Below are positions 32,488 to 41,974 of a stretch of DNA of 64,000 nt, piece by piece. The stretch covers positions 754,406-818,405 of the forward strand of contig NZ_LT706952.1 of NCBI RefSeq assembly GCF_900155525.1, read 5' to 3'. Positions within the stretch are counted from its first letter, which is position 1. Each line of letters opens with the position of its first letter. The stretch comes from Mailhella massiliensis. GTDB taxonomy: Bacteria; Desulfobacterota; Desulfovibrionia; Desulfovibrionales; Desulfovibrionaceae. A program made the position numbers and the translations under genes. The notes under the pieces were generated by a model, which worked only from the letters and a program-made list of their open reading frames with translations, was not told the DNA's origin and did not search any database.

Positions 32488-33549
32488 ATGAAAAATTATG
32501 ACGGCATAGCTCTTTTTTCCGGGGGACTGGACAGCATCCTCGCCGCCCGGCTGTTGATGGAACAGGGCAGAAGCATCAAGTGCCTGCACTTCTTCTCGCC
32601 CTTTTTCGGCCATCCCGGCCGGGTGGAACACTGGCAGAAGGTCTACGGACTCGACATCACGCCCGTGGACGCGAGCGCGGTCTTTGTGGACATGCTCCGG
32701 CACGGCCCGGAATACGGCTTCGGCAGCGCCATGAATCCCTGCGTGGACTGCAAGATACTCATGATGCGCCTGGCCAGGGAACGCATGGAACAGTACGGGG
32801 CAACATTTCTCGTTTCCGGTGAAGTGCTGGGCCAGCGCCCCATGTCGCAGCGGCGCGACACGCTCAACGTCATCCGGCGCGACGCCGACGTGCGCGGCAT
32901 TCTTCTGCGCCCCCTCAGCGCGAAGCTTCTCGACCCCACGGAGGCCGAGGAATCGGGCCTCGTGGACCGTTCCCTTCTGCTCGGCATGAACGGCCGCGGC
33001 CGCAAGGAACAGCTCGCCCTTGCCGAACATTTCGGCATTACGGAAATTCCCACGCCCGGCGGCGGCTGCAAGCTCACGGAAAAGGAAAACACCCGCCGCT
33101 TCTGGCCCGTGCTCTCCCGCCTGAGCGCGCCGGATGTGAACGACTTCCGCCTTGCCGACGTGGGCCGCCAGTTCTGGTACGGAGAATACTGGCTCACCAT
33201 AGGCCGCCACAAGTTCGACAACGAAATCTATTCCTCCCTCCTGCGTGAAAACGACCTGCACTTCAAGATGGCGGGCTTCCCCGGCCCCATCGCCCTGGGC
33301 AGAAGCTCCCGCCCCTGGGACGCCGAAACCGTGCGGAAGGCCGCCTCGCTCGTGGCCTCCTATTCCCCCAAGGCCTGCAAGGCCGCAGAGGAAGGTCAGC
33401 GCATCTTCGTGCGCGTGACGCAGAACGGGGAAAGCTCGCTTGTGGAAATTTCGCCGTGCAGAGAGAGCGAATTCCGGGAACCCACCTGGGAAGACGCGCG
33501 CGAGGCCCTTCACGCTCTGCGCACCCCCGGGCGGCAGAACAACGACTGA
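32488..33549 (+). CDS. PP-loop ATPase, MnmA/ThiI-like with NFACT-R-like C-terminus
   Basis: 353 residues, ATG 32488. The PP-loop is ALFSGGLDSILAARLL; NPCVDCKILMMRLARE and SGEVLGQRPMSQRRDTLNVI follow, as in proteins annotated as tRNA thiolation-like enzymes (COG0482-type). The C-terminal part (VGRQFWYGEYWLTIGRHKFD) resembles the NFACT-R/DUF814 domain. It likely adenylates an RNA or small substrate, possibly for thiolation; the substrate is unknown. It diverges from recA across a 180-base spacer and is followed 46 bases later by ilvA. Confidence 0.75.
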   Translation: MKNYDGIALFSGGLDSILAARLLMEQGRSIKCLHFFSPFFGHPGRVEHWQKVYGLDITPVDASAVFVDMLRHGPEYGFGSAMNPCVDCKILMMRLARERMEQYGATFLVSGEVLGQRPMSQRRDTLNVIRRDADVRGILLRPLSAKLLDPTEAEESGLVDRSLLLGMNGRGRKEQLALAEHFGITEIPTPGGGCKLTEKENTRRFWPVLSRLSAPDVNDFRLADVGRQFWYGEYWLTIGRHKFDNEIYSSLLRENDLHFKMAGFPGPIALGRSSRPWDAETVRKAASLVASYSPKACKAAEEGQRIFVRVTQNGESSLVEISPCRESEFREPTWEDAREALHALRTPGRQNND

Positions 33550-33595
33550 ACTTCATAACGCAAGGCGGGCGCGTGCGGCGCGCCAGGAGAACATC

Positions 33596-35137
33596 ATGCC
33601 CAGTGAACATCCCACCTCTGCGGAATATCTGCGGAAAATCCTTCTTTCCCCCGTGTACGACGTGGCCCGCGTGACCCCGCTGGAATACATGGAAAAACTC
33701 TCCGAACGCCTGGGCTGCCGCGTCAGCCTCAAGCGCGAAGACCTCCAGCCCGTGCATTCCTTCAAGCTGCGCGGAGCCTACAACAAGATTGCGAAGCTCC
33801 CCGATGAGGCGAAGAAGCGCGGCGTCATCGCCGCCTCGGCGGGCAATCACGCCCAGGGCTGCGCCCTTTCCGGCGCAAGGCTCGGCGTGAAGGCCACCAT
33901 CGTCATGCCCAAGACCACGCCCGACATCAAGGTGGACGCGGTGCGCCGCTTCGGCGGCAACGTGGTGCTCTTCGGCAACAGCTTCGACGAGGCCTATGCC
34001 GAATCCATGCGCCTTGCCGAAAAGGAAGGCCTCACCCTCATTCCGCCCTACGACGATTCCGACGTCATCGCCGGGCAGGGCACCATCGCCCGGGAACTGC
34101 TGGAACAGGACAGCCGCCTGACCCACGTCTTCGTGCAGGTGGGCGGCGGCGGGCTCGCCGCAGGCATCGCCGTGTACATCAAGCAGATTCTCCCCGGAGT
34201 GAAGGTCATCGGCGTGGAAGCCAAGGGTTCCGCCTGCCTCAAGGCCGCCTGGGAAAAGGGTTCCCCCGTGACGCTGGAGCGCGTTTCCCTCTTTGCCGAC
34301 GGCGTGGCCGTGAAGCGCATAGGCGACGAGACCTTCCGCGTGCTGCGCGAGAACCTCGATGAAATCATCACCTGCAGCAACGACGAAATCTGCGCCGCGC
34401 TCAAGGACATCTTCGACGATACCCGCGCCATTGCCGAACCTTCCGGCGCGCTTTCCCTCGCGGGACTCAAGAAATACGTTGCGGAACACGACATGACGGG
34501 CGCGCGCACCGCGGCCATTCTTTCCGGCGCGAACATGAACTTCCACACCCTGCGCTTCGTTTCCGAACGCTGCGAGGTGGGCGAACAGCGCGAAGGCATC
34601 ATTTCCGTGACCATTCCCGAAAAGAAGGGCGCGTTCCTCGACCTGTGCCGCAAGCTCGGCAACCGCATGGTGACGGAATTCAACTACCGCTTCTCCGATC
34701 CCTCGCAGGCGGAAATCTTCACCTCCCTGCGCCTCACCGAAGGCATGGACGAGCTTGAACGCATCATCGCAAGCCTCAGGGAGGCGGGCTACAGCGTCAC
34801 CGACATGACGCGCAACACCTTCGCCAAGAGCCATGTGCGCTACATGATCGGCGGCAAGGCCCCGAGCATGGTGAAGAACGAGCACATTCTGAGCTTCCAG
34901 TTCCCGGAACGCACCGGCGCGCTCCTGCACTTTCTGGAAACGCTGGGCACGAACTTCAACGTCACCATGTTCCATTACCGCAACCACGGCGCGGAATACG
35001 GCCGCGTGGCCTGCGGCTTCGAGCTCGCTCCCGAACAGTGCGAGGAATTCTACGCCAACCTCAACAAGCTCGGCTTCGCCTGGTGGGACGAAACCGCCAA
35101 CGAGGCCTGCAGAAAGTTCCTTGCTCCTCTGGAATAG
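33596..35137 (+). CDS. ilvA: Threonine ammonia-lyase, biosynthetic
   Basis: 513 residues from ATG 33596 (MPSEHPTSAEYLRKILLSPV), SD CAGGAGAAC. PLP lysine in PVHSFKLRGAYNKI; glycine-rich phosphate loop VGGGGLAAGIAVYIKQ; two ACT-like regulatory domains at the C-terminus (SVTIPEKKGAFLDLCRKLGN and LSFQFPERTGALLHFLETLG). It deaminates threonine to 2-oxobutanoate, the first step to isoleucine, and is expected to be inhibited by isoleucine. Ends at a strong terminator. Confidence 0.96.
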   Translation: MPSEHPTSAEYLRKILLSPVYDVARVTPLEYMEKLSERLGCRVSLKREDLQPVHSFKLRGAYNKIAKLPDEAKKRGVIAASAGNHAQGCALSGARLGVKATIVMPKTTPDIKVDAVRRFGGNVVLFGNSFDEAYAESMRLAEKEGLTLIPPYDDSDVIAGQGTIARELLEQDSRLTHVFVQVGGGGLAAGIAVYIKQILPGVKVIGVEAKGSACLKAAWEKGSPVTLERVSLFADGVAVKRIGDETFRVLRENLDEIITCSNDEICAALKDIFDDTRAIAEPSGALSLAGLKKYVAEHDMTGARTAAILSGANMNFHTLRFVSERCEVGEQREGIISVTIPEKKGAFLDLCRKLGNRMVTEFNYRFSDPSQAEIFTSLRLTEGMDELERIIASLREAGYSVTDMTRNTFAKSHVRYMIGGKAPSMVKNEHILSFQFPERTGALLHFLETLGTNFNVTMFHYRNHGAEYGRVACGFELAPEQCEEFYANLNKLGFAWWDETANEACRKFLAPLE

Positions 35138-35170
35138 GGCCGGATGCCGCAGGTCGGCATGACGCATCAG

Positions 35171-35201
35171 AAGCCCCGGCATAACGCCGGGGCTTTTTTT
35201 T
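35171..35201 (+). terminator. Rho-independent terminator of ilvA
   Basis: AAGCCCCGGC-ATAAC-GCCGGGGCTT followed by a long T-run. Confidence 0.92.
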
Positions 35202-35305
35202 GTTCTCCGTCCCTTCCCCGGGCCGTTTTTCCGCCCCGGAAAGGCGGAAAAACGACATTTATGCCCCGGACGTCCTTGCAGAGCGACCTTTTTGAGCAAG
35301 ATGTT

Positions 35306-35335
35306 TTGACAATGAACGCGGTATCGGTGTACCTT
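35306..35335 (+). promoter_or_regulatory. Candidate promoter of the ABC uptake operon
   Basis: TTGACA (35306-35311), 18-base spacer, TACCTT (35330-35335), ahead of the binding-protein gene. Confidence 0.5.
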
Positions 35336-35399
35336 GAATTTCTCATAGCCCTAAGGAACTGTTACGGGCCTTTTTTATTACCCCAAGGAGGGAACAGAA

Positions 35400-36614
35400 G
35401 TGAAACGCTTTCTTGCAGCCATGTGTCTGGGCATGATGGCCTTCGCCCCGCAGGCGAACGCCGCGGAACCCGCCAAAATCCACATCGGCGTGTGCACCGG
35501 TACGGTGTCTCAGTCCGAAGACGATCTGCGCGGCGCCGAAGCGCTCATCAAGAAGTACGGTGATGTCGCCAACGGCGGCATGATCAAGCACATCACCTAC
35601 CCCGACAACTTCATGACCGAAATGGAGACCACCATCTCCCAGATCGTGTCCTTCGCCGACGACCCCGACATGAAGGCCGTCATCGTCAACCAGGGCATCC
35701 CCGGCACCACGGCCGCCTTCCAGCGCATCCGTGAAAAGCGCCCCGACATCATGCTCCTCGTGGGTGAAGCCCATGAAGACCCCAATGTCATTGAAAGCGC
35801 CGCCGACCTCGCCATCAACGCCGACAACATCTCCCGCGGCTACCTCATCATCGCCGCCGCCAAGAAGCTCGGCGTCACCGACTTCGTGCATATTTCCTTC
35901 CCCCGCCACATGAGCTACGAACTCCTTTCCCGCCGCCGCAACATCATGGAAGCGGCCTGTAAGGATCTCGGCGTCAACTTCCACTTCATGAGCGCTCCCG
36001 ACCCCACCTCCGACGTCGGTGTGGCCGGCGCCCAGCAGTACATTCTGGAACAGGTTCCCCAGTGGCTCGACAAGCTCGGCCCGAAGACCGCCTTCTTCTG
36101 CACCAACGACGCCCACACCGAACCTCTGCTCAAGCGCCTCACCGAAGACAAGGGCGGCTACTTCATCGAAGCCGACCTGCCCTCCCCGCTCATGGGCTAT
36201 CCCGGCGCTCTGGGCATCGACCTTGCCGATGTGTCCGGCGACTTCCCCGCCATTCTGAAGCGCGTTGAAGACACCGTCGTCGCCAAGGGCGCGGCCGGCC
36301 GCATGGGCACCTGGACCTACTCCTACGGCTTCACCAACTCCCTGGGCCTCGGCGAACTCGCCATCAAGTACGCCAAGGAAGGCGTGACCGGCGGCCGCAG
36401 CTTCCGCCGTCACTTCAAGAAGGAAGACCTCTTCGCCGCCTACAACGCCGCGACCCCCGGTTCCACCTGGAGCGGCGGCTACTATGTGGACGTGGCCACC
36501 GGCAAGGAAAAGAAGAACCACGTCCTCGTGTTCGAAGACCTGTACATCTTCGGCAAGGGCTACATGCACATGACCGAAGTGCCCGTGCCCGACAAGTTCA
36601 AGAAGATCAAGTAA
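35400..36614 (+). CDS. DUF3798-type substrate-binding protein
   Basis: 404 residues; GTG start at 35400 with AAGGAGGG. Sec signal cleaved after PQANAAEP-type site; no lipobox. The body resembles periplasmic binding proteins of the DUF3798/BMP kind: IHIGVCTGTVSQSEDDLRGA, the AVIVNQGIPGTTAAFQRIRE hinge strand, FVHISFPRHMSYELLSRRRN and TAFFCTNDAHTEPLLKRL. Ligand unknown. Codons are strongly C-ending and uniform, suggesting high expression. A stable hairpin follows before the ATPase gene, so the binding protein can be made in excess. Confidence 0.82.
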   Translation: MKRFLAAMCLGMMAFAPQANAAEPAKIHIGVCTGTVSQSEDDLRGAEALIKKYGDVANGGMIKHITYPDNFMTEMETTISQIVSFADDPDMKAVIVNQGIPGTTAAFQRIREKRPDIMLLVGEAHEDPNVIESAADLAINADNISRGYLIIAAAKKLGVTDFVHISFPRHMSYELLSRRRNIMEAACKDLGVNFHFMSAPDPTSDVGVAGAQQYILEQVPQWLDKLGPKTAFFCTNDAHTEPLLKRLTEDKGGYFIEADLPSPLMGYPGALGIDLADVSGDFPAILKRVEDTVVAKGAAGRMGTWTYSYGFTNSLGLGELAIKYAKEGVTGGRSFRRHFKKEDLFAAYNAATPGSTWSGGYYVDVATGKEKKNHVLVFEDLYIFGKGYMHMTEVPVPDKFKKIK

Positions 36615-36621
36615 CCATGTA

Positions 36622-36649
36622 AGCGAGAGGGAAGGCTCCGGCCTTCCCT
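36622..36649 (+). terminator. Intercistronic hairpin after the binding-protein gene
   Basis: GAGAGGGAAGG and CCTTCCCTCTC pair around CTCCGG with no T-run; probably an mRNA stabiliser or partial terminator between the abundant binding protein and the transporter genes. Confidence 0.65.
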
Positions 36650-36851
36650 CTCACCGTATAAGGCGCTGAAAAAAGCCCGCTTTCAAGCACATTTCCGGGC
36701 CGCGCCCACCCCCGGAAACGAGTTTTGCCGTTTCCGGCATCTTATGCTATACTGCTTCTTGCGTTTTTTGGAAACGCTTCGAAAACAGCCTCCGCACCTC
36801 TCATCGTTTTTTTTCTTCGGCGGAGGCGCAGCCCTTATTTAAAGAGGTACC

Positions 36852-38489
36852 ATGGGCGCAGCAGATCCATTGCTTCGCGTGGAAGGCGTCGGCAAGGCGT
36901 ACTTTTCCAACCGGGTGCTGAAGAACGTCAATTTCACCCTGGGGAAAGGACGCATTCTCGGCCTGGTAGGCGAAAACGGGGCGGGCAAATCCACCCTCAT
37001 GAATATTCTCTTCGGCATGCGCGTCATCCAGGAGACAGGCGGGTATGAAGGAAAAATTCTGATCGACGGGCAGGAAGTGCACTTCCGCAGCCCCATGGAC
37101 GCCCTGAAGGCGGGCATCGGCATGGTGCATCAGGAATTTTCCCTCATTCCCGGCTTCACGGTGGCGGAAAACATCGTGCTCAACCGTGAGACGCTCGTCT
37201 ACAACCCCCTTGTGGAAGCCTTCGGCGACAGACTCACCACGCTCGACCGCAAAAACATGTCGCAGCGTGCCGACGAAGCCATCGCAAGACTCAATATCGA
37301 ACTCGACAGCTCCACCCCCATCTCGGAGCTGCCCGTAGGCTACAAGCAGTTTACGGAAATCGCCCGTGAAATCGACAAGAAGGGAACGCGCCTTCTCGTG
37401 CTCGACGAACCCACCGCCGTGCTCACCGAGGCCGAAGCCGACATTCTTCTCGATTCCATGCGCCGCCTGGCCTCCCAGGGCATTTCCATCATCTTCATTT
37501 CCCACCGCCTGCAGGAAGTGATGAGCGTGTGCGACGACATCGTCATCCTGCGCGACGGCGAAGTGGTGCTGCAGACCACGCCCGCCGAAACCAGCGTGCG
37601 CCAGATTGCCAGCGCCATGGTGGGCCGCAAGATAGAAAAGAACGAAGGCGAAAGCGAGGAGCGCTCCTTCTCCGGCGAAATCGCCATGGAAATACAGAAC
37701 CTCTGGGTGGACATGCCCGGCGAAACCGTGCGCAACGTCAACCTCAGCGTGCGGGAAGGGGAAATCCTCGGCATCGGCGGCATGGCCGGTCAGGGCAAGC
37801 TCGGCATCGCCAACGGCATCATGGGGCTGCATCCCGCGGGCGGAACCGTGACCTTCCACGGAAAGAAGCTTGAGCTCAACAATCCCTCCTCGCCCCTTTC
37901 CCTCGGCATTTCCGCCGTCTCCGAAGACAGGCGCGGCGTGGGCCTGCTGCTTGAGGAATCCATTGCCTGGAACATCGTCTTCACCTCCCTGCAGATGCAG
38001 GGGCGCTTTCTGAAGCGCGTAGGCCCCCTGAAGCTGCGCGACGAAGAGGCCATTGCCGAATGCGCCCGCACCTACATCCGCGACCTGGAAATCAAGTGCA
38101 CGAGCGAGAAGCAGCATGTGCAGGAGCTTTCCGGCGGCAATCAGCAGAAGGTATGCCTTGCCAAGGCCTTTGAAACGAAGCCGAAGCTCCTTTTCGTGGC
38201 GGAACCTACGCGAGGCATCGACGTGGGCGCGAAAAAGGTGGTGCTCGACACCCTGAAGCGCTACAACCGCGAACACGGCATGACCGTGGTGGTGATTTCC
38301 TCCGAACTTGAGGAACTGCGTTCCGTGTGCGACCGCATCGCCATCATCGACAAGGGCGCCGTGGCGGGCATACTGCCCGCGAGCACGCCTTCCGAAGCCT
38401 TCGGCTATCTGCTCATGGGCGCGGGTTCCGCAGAGGCGGAAGATTCCGCGGCGGAACATTCCAACGCTACGGAGGCGGCAAGCGCATGA
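36852..38489 (+). CDS. ABC transporter ATPase, fused double domain (RbsA/MglA type)
   Basis: 545 residues, ATG 36852. First half: Walker A GENGAGKST, LPVGYKQFTEIAREIDK (signature, variant), Walker B LLVLDEPTAVL. Second half: degenerate Walker A (GGMAGQGKLGI), SAVSEDRRGVGLL, signature LSGGNQQKVCLAKAF and FVAEPTRGIDVGAKK. This asymmetry is normal for sugar/nucleoside-type importers, where the second site is mostly structural. The start lies after a promoter-like TGCTATACT near 36745. It overlaps the first permease (ATGA). Confidence 0.93.
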   Translation: MGAADPLLRVEGVGKAYFSNRVLKNVNFTLGKGRILGLVGENGAGKSTLMNILFGMRVIQETGGYEGKILIDGQEVHFRSPMDALKAGIGMVHQEFSLIPGFTVAENIVLNRETLVYNPLVEAFGDRLTTLDRKNMSQRADEAIARLNIELDSSTPISELPVGYKQFTEIAREIDKKGTRLLVLDEPTAVLTEAEADILLDSMRRLASQGISIIFISHRLQEVMSVCDDIVILRDGEVVLQTTPAETSVRQIASAMVGRKIEKNEGESEERSFSGEIAMEIQNLWVDMPGETVRNVNLSVREGEILGIGGMAGQGKLGIANGIMGLHPAGGTVTFHGKKLELNNPSSPLSLGISAVSEDRRGVGLLLEESIAWNIVFTSLQMQGRFLKRVGPLKLRDEEAIAECARTYIRDLEIKCTSEKQHVQELSGGNQQKVCLAKAFETKPKLLFVAEPTRGIDVGAKKVVLDTLKRYNREHGMTVVVISSELEELRSVCDRIAIIDKGAVAGILPASTPSEAFGYLLMGAGSAEAEDSAAEHSNATEAASA

Positions 38490-39529
38490 ACCGCATCAAG
38501 AAATTCATAGAGGAAGCGGGCTGGCCCAGAATCCTGATCGCCGTCTTTCTCGTCATTCTCTTCATTGTTTCCCCGTTCGTGGGCGTGCCTGTGGACGCCG
38601 CCTTCAGCGACACCCTCGTGCGCTTCGGCATGAACGGCGTTCTCGTGCTCGCCATGGTGCCCATGGTGCAGTCCGGCTGCGGCCTGAACTTCGGCCTGCC
38701 GCTCGGCATCATCGCCGGGCTTCTCGGCGCGGTGACCAGCGTGGAGCTGGAGGCGAAGGGCATTCCCGGCGTGTTCACGGCCATGGCCATCGCCACCCCC
38801 ATCGCCGTCATCCTCGGCTGGGGCTACGGGCTTCTGCTCAACAAGGTCAAGGGCGAGGAAATGATGATCGCCACCTATGTGGGCTTCTCCTCCGTGGCCT
38901 TCATGTGCATCATGTGGCTGGTGCTGCCCTACTCAAGTTCCAACATGGTGTGGGGCTATGCGGGCGTGGGCCTGAGAACCACGGTTTCCGTGGAGGAATT
39001 CTGGCAGAAGGCCATAAGCGACATAGGCGCGTTCACCCTGGGAGAGTCCTTCTACTTCCCCACGGGCATGTTCCTCTTCTTCCTTCTGCTGTGCGGGCTC
39101 ATGTGGCTCTTCATGCGCACGCGCACGGGCACGGCCATGACCACCGTGGGTTCCAACCCCGAGTATGCCCGCGCAAGCGGCGTGAACATCAACCGTATGC
39201 GCACCCTTTCCGTCATCCTCTCCACATGGCTCGGCGCTCTCGGCATCATCGTGTATGAGCAGAGCTTCGGCTTCATCCAGCTCTACATGGGGCCGTTCAT
39301 GATGGCCTTCCCCGCCGTGGCCGCGCTGCTCATCGGCGGCGCTTCGGTGAAAAAGGCCTCCATCGTCAACGTGATCGTGGGTACCTTCCTCTTCCAGGGC
39401 ATCCTGACCATGACGCCCTCGGTCATCAACAGCATGCTGCAGACCGACATGTCGGAAGTCATCCGCATCATCGTTTCCAACGGCATGATTCTCTACGCCC
39501 TGACCCGCGTGACAAAGGTAAGATCATGA
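38486..39529 (+). CDS. ABC permease 1 (BPD_transp_2 type)
   Basis: 347 residues from ATG 38486, overlapping the ATPase stop. About eight to ten hydrophobic helices, with GCGLNFGLPLGIIAGLLGAV near the middle of the first bundle and the coupling region MTTVGSNPEYARASGVNINR facing the ATPase. It is the RbsC-like membrane domain pairing with permease 2. Confidence 0.9.
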   Translation: MNRIKKFIEEAGWPRILIAVFLVILFIVSPFVGVPVDAAFSDTLVRFGMNGVLVLAMVPMVQSGCGLNFGLPLGIIAGLLGAVTSVELEAKGIPGVFTAMAIATPIAVILGWGYGLLLNKVKGEEMMIATYVGFSSVAFMCIMWLVLPYSSSNMVWGYAGVGLRTTVSVEEFWQKAISDIGAFTLGESFYFPTGMFLFFLLLCGLMWLFMRTRTGTAMTTVGSNPEYARASGVNINRMRTLSVILSTWLGALGIIVYEQSFGFIQLYMGPFMMAFPAVAALLIGGASVKKASIVNVIVGTFLFQGILTMTPSVINSMLQTDMSEVIRIIVSNGMILYALTRVTKVRS

Positions 39530-40638
39530 AAAGTTCCTCCGGCGGCAATGCCGTCAAGCTCTTCTGCGTCCGCAACGCCGTGCCCATCGTCTTTCTGCTG
39601 GTGAGCAGCATCGGCATCTATTACTCCCAGTTCACTGCGGAGTACCTGATCCAGGAAATGCTCACCCGCCTCGCCCGAAACTCCTTCCTCGTGCTCTCCC
39701 TGCTCATTCCCATCATGGCGGGCATGGGGCTCAACTTCGGCATGGTGCTCGGCGCCATGGCCGGGCAGATCGGGCTCATCTTCATCAGCGACTGGAACAT
39801 TTCCGGCCTCTACGGCATGACCCTTGCGGCGCTCATCGCCACCCCGCTCGCCATACTCTTCGGCTGGATGTGCGGCGTGGTGCTCAACAAGGCCCGCGGC
39901 CGTGAAATGGTCACTTCCTACATTCTCGGCTTCTTCATGAACGGCGTGTACCAGCTCGTGGTGCTCTACGGCTTCGGGAGCCTCGTGCCCATTCTCAACC
40001 CCGAACTCGTGCTCTCGCGCGGCTACGGCATCCGCAACGTGACCAACCTCGACAATATCCGGGGCACGCTCGACAATGCCATTCCGCTCGACATCATGGG
40101 CATTCACATTCCGCTTGCCACCTTCCTGCTCATCGGCGTCTTCTGCCTGTTCATCGTCTGGTTCCGCCGCACCAAGCTCGGACAGGACATGCGGGCCACA
40201 GGTCAGGATCTCGCCGTGGCGCATTCCTCGGGCATTCCCGTCATGCGCACGCGCATCATCTCCATCGTGATTTCCACCGTGCTCGCCGCCTACGGGCAGA
40301 TCATCTTCCTGCAGAACGTGGGTACGCTGAACACCTACAACAGCCATGAACAGGCGGGCGTGTTCGCCATCGCCTCCCTGCTGGTGGGCGGCGCCACCGT
40401 GGCGCGCGCCTCCATCCTCAACGTGTTCACGGGTGTTCTGCTCTTCCACCTCATGTTCGTGGTTTCTCCCATGGCAGGCAAATACCTGGTGGGCGACGCG
40501 CAGATAGGCGAATACTTCCGCGTGTTCGTCTGTTACGCCATCATTTCCCTCGCGCTGGTGCTGCACGCCTGGCGCCGCCATGCCGACAGGGAACGCGCCC
40601 GCGCCGCTCTGCGCGGAAATGCCGGAGGCGCCGCATGA
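39526..40638 (+). CDS. ABC permease 2 (BPD_transp_2 type)
   Basis: 370 residues, ATG 39526 overlapping the previous stop (ATGA). Parallel architecture to permease 1, with PIMAGMGLNFGMVLGAMAGQ and the coupling segment DMRATGQDLAVAHSSGIPVM. Two different permeases imply a heterodimeric channel, as in BMP-family nucleoside importers rather than RbsC-type homodimers. Confidence 0.9.
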   Translation: MKSSSGGNAVKLFCVRNAVPIVFLLVSSIGIYYSQFTAEYLIQEMLTRLARNSFLVLSLLIPIMAGMGLNFGMVLGAMAGQIGLIFISDWNISGLYGMTLAALIATPLAILFGWMCGVVLNKARGREMVTSYILGFFMNGVYQLVVLYGFGSLVPILNPELVLSRGYGIRNVTNLDNIRGTLDNAIPLDIMGIHIPLATFLLIGVFCLFIVWFRRTKLGQDMRATGQDLAVAHSSGIPVMRTRIISIVISTVLAAYGQIIFLQNVGTLNTYNSHEQAGVFAIASLLVGGATVARASILNVFTGVLLFHLMFVVSPMAGKYLVGDAQIGEYFRVFVCYAIISLALVLHAWRRHADRERARAALRGNAGGAA

Positions 40639-41030
40639 AAGAGCTCCCCAGCCGCAGGCACATCATACTCAAGCACATCCTCGTCAACTGCGTCCTTGTA
40701 GCGCTTCTCATCTGTCTCGGCGCATGGTGCTACGATCAGGGTAAAACCTACAAGGTTCTCCTCGGCAACTACGCCTTCACCGGACAGGACGGACAGGACT
40801 ACCCCGCCCTTGAAGCCGTGGAAGTGTTCATCGACGGCAACGACCCGGTCTTTCTGCTGGAAGACGACAGCGGTACCGGCGATGCCACGGGCAGAAAGCA
40901 CACCATGGTCATTGCCCTGCTGGATGAAAACGACGAGCCCATGGAAAGCCGCACCGTACAGTTCAGCATCGCGGAACTCGGCAAAAAGCTGGAACTCAAC
41001 GTGGCCGAATACTGGCTGAAGGCGAAGTAA
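40635..41030 (+). CDS. Small membrane-anchored protein of the ABC operon (DUF6672-like)
   Basis: 131 residues, again starting in an ATGA overlap. One N-terminal membrane helix (HILVNCVLVALLICLGAWCY) is followed by about 90 soluble residues that look like an Ig-like beta domain (FIDGNDPVFLLEDDSGTG, RTVQFSIAELGKKL). It is probably an extracytoplasmic accessory subunit. The family name is from memory. Conserved coupling to the permeases suggests an obligatory part of the system. Confidence 0.72.
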   Translation: MKELPSRRHIILKHILVNCVLVALLICLGAWCYDQGKTYKVLLGNYAFTGQDGQDYPALEAVEVFIDGNDPVFLLEDDSGTGDATGRKHTMVIALLDENDEPMESRTVQFSIAELGKKLELNVAEYWLKAK

Positions 41031-41053
41031 TCTCCCCTTCCCCCAAAGCAACG

Positions 41054-41089
41054 CTCCCCGGACGGACAGACGCCCGGGGAGTTTTTTTT
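41054..41089 (+). terminator. Rho-independent terminator of the ABC operon
   Basis: CTCCCCGG (41054-41061) pairs with CCGGGGAG (41074-41081), then T8. Confidence 0.88.
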
Positions 41090-41211
41090 GTCTCTGCCGG
41101 AGGAGAACGGCCAGATAGCGCAAAAAAACGCCCTCCGCCACGGAAAGGCGTTTCGGCTCCGCTGCCCATCTTGGGCATCATTTCCGGTAAAAAAGGGCCG
41201 CAAACACCCGC

Positions 41212-41565
41212 TCAGGCGCACAGACGGCCATGCGGGGGAAAAGATGCGGAAGCCATTTCGCCGCAGAGGAAAACGCGGAAAAAACATGCCCCGATCGGCA
41301 AAGAAGATTTTTCCTGCGCCCTCCGGAACATCCTTTCCGCGGCGCACTCCCCCCCCGGCCTCCGGCCGACGCACAGGTCGCTTATGCCGTGAAGCTCTTC
41401 CCGCAGTCTGTACAGGCGCTGCGCCGCAGTCTTCTGCGTACATCGACTGTGCCGGGAAGCATGTTCCTGCCGGGTCAGCTCCGCAGAAGACGGGAAGAAT
41501 TTCCCTTCCGGCGTGCAAACCTGTCCGTACCGGGAATACGCTTTGCCCACAGCCCCCATCTCCAT
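41212..41565 (-). CDS. Possible small hypothetical protein
   Basis: The main support is a very strong ribosome site, GGAGGAGG, five bases before ATG 41565. The 117-residue product starts MEMGAVGKAYSRYGQVCTPE and has a helical stretch QKTAAQRLYRLREELHGI; later residues are cysteine- and arginine-rich and look less protein-like. Unknown function. The stretch 41566-41926 upstream contains no convincing gene; a decayed frame may be there. Confidence 0.35.
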   Translation of the reverse strand: MEMGAVGKAYSRYGQVCTPEGKFFPSSAELTRQEHASRHSRCTQKTAAQRLYRLREELHGISDLCVGRRPGGECAAERMFRRAQEKSSLPIGACFFRVFLCGEMASASFPPHGRLCA

Positions 41566-41926
41566 GACGCCTCCTCCTGTCCCGCCGGAGCAGGACGCCG
41601 GGCGGCATATCCTTCTTCCCCACCTCCGGCAACGGGCTGTTCCGCGTAAAACCATTCCGTTTTTCTGCCCCGCTCTTTGTCCCGGAGAACCCTCTCTACC
41701 GCCTTCCCCGCAAGACGACATGCCGCACACAAAGGCCGTGCCTTCCCAGCCCCCGCGCGTAACGCGAAGCCGGACGCAGAGAGCATATGCCGATGTACGG
41801 TCAGGCTTCGCATAGGCAGGCCGGGGGCAAAACACGGCGACGGTCTGGAACGCGGGCACGGCATTCTGCCTGTCCCGAGTCCCTTATCCGGCCCTTTCCG
41901 CAGACGCTGCCCGGAGCTTTAACAGC

Positions 41927-41963
41927 AAAAACGCCGGCGATCCGAAGAGCGCCGGCGTTTTTT
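41927..41963. terminator. Bidirectional terminator after ftsY
   Basis: AAAAACGCCGGCG and CGCCGGCGTTTTTT pair around ATCCGAAGAG; T-runs on both strands. Confidence 0.88.
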
Positions 41964-41974
41964 CATGTTCTGTC

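Noticed and set aside
33263-35299. 678-codon frame antisense to ilvA
   Set aside because: Same shadow effect; ilvA on the other strand is unmistakable.
41475-41864. 129-codon frame in the gap downstream of the ABC operon
   Set aside because: No ribosome site and low-complexity basic composition; left as possible decayed sequence.
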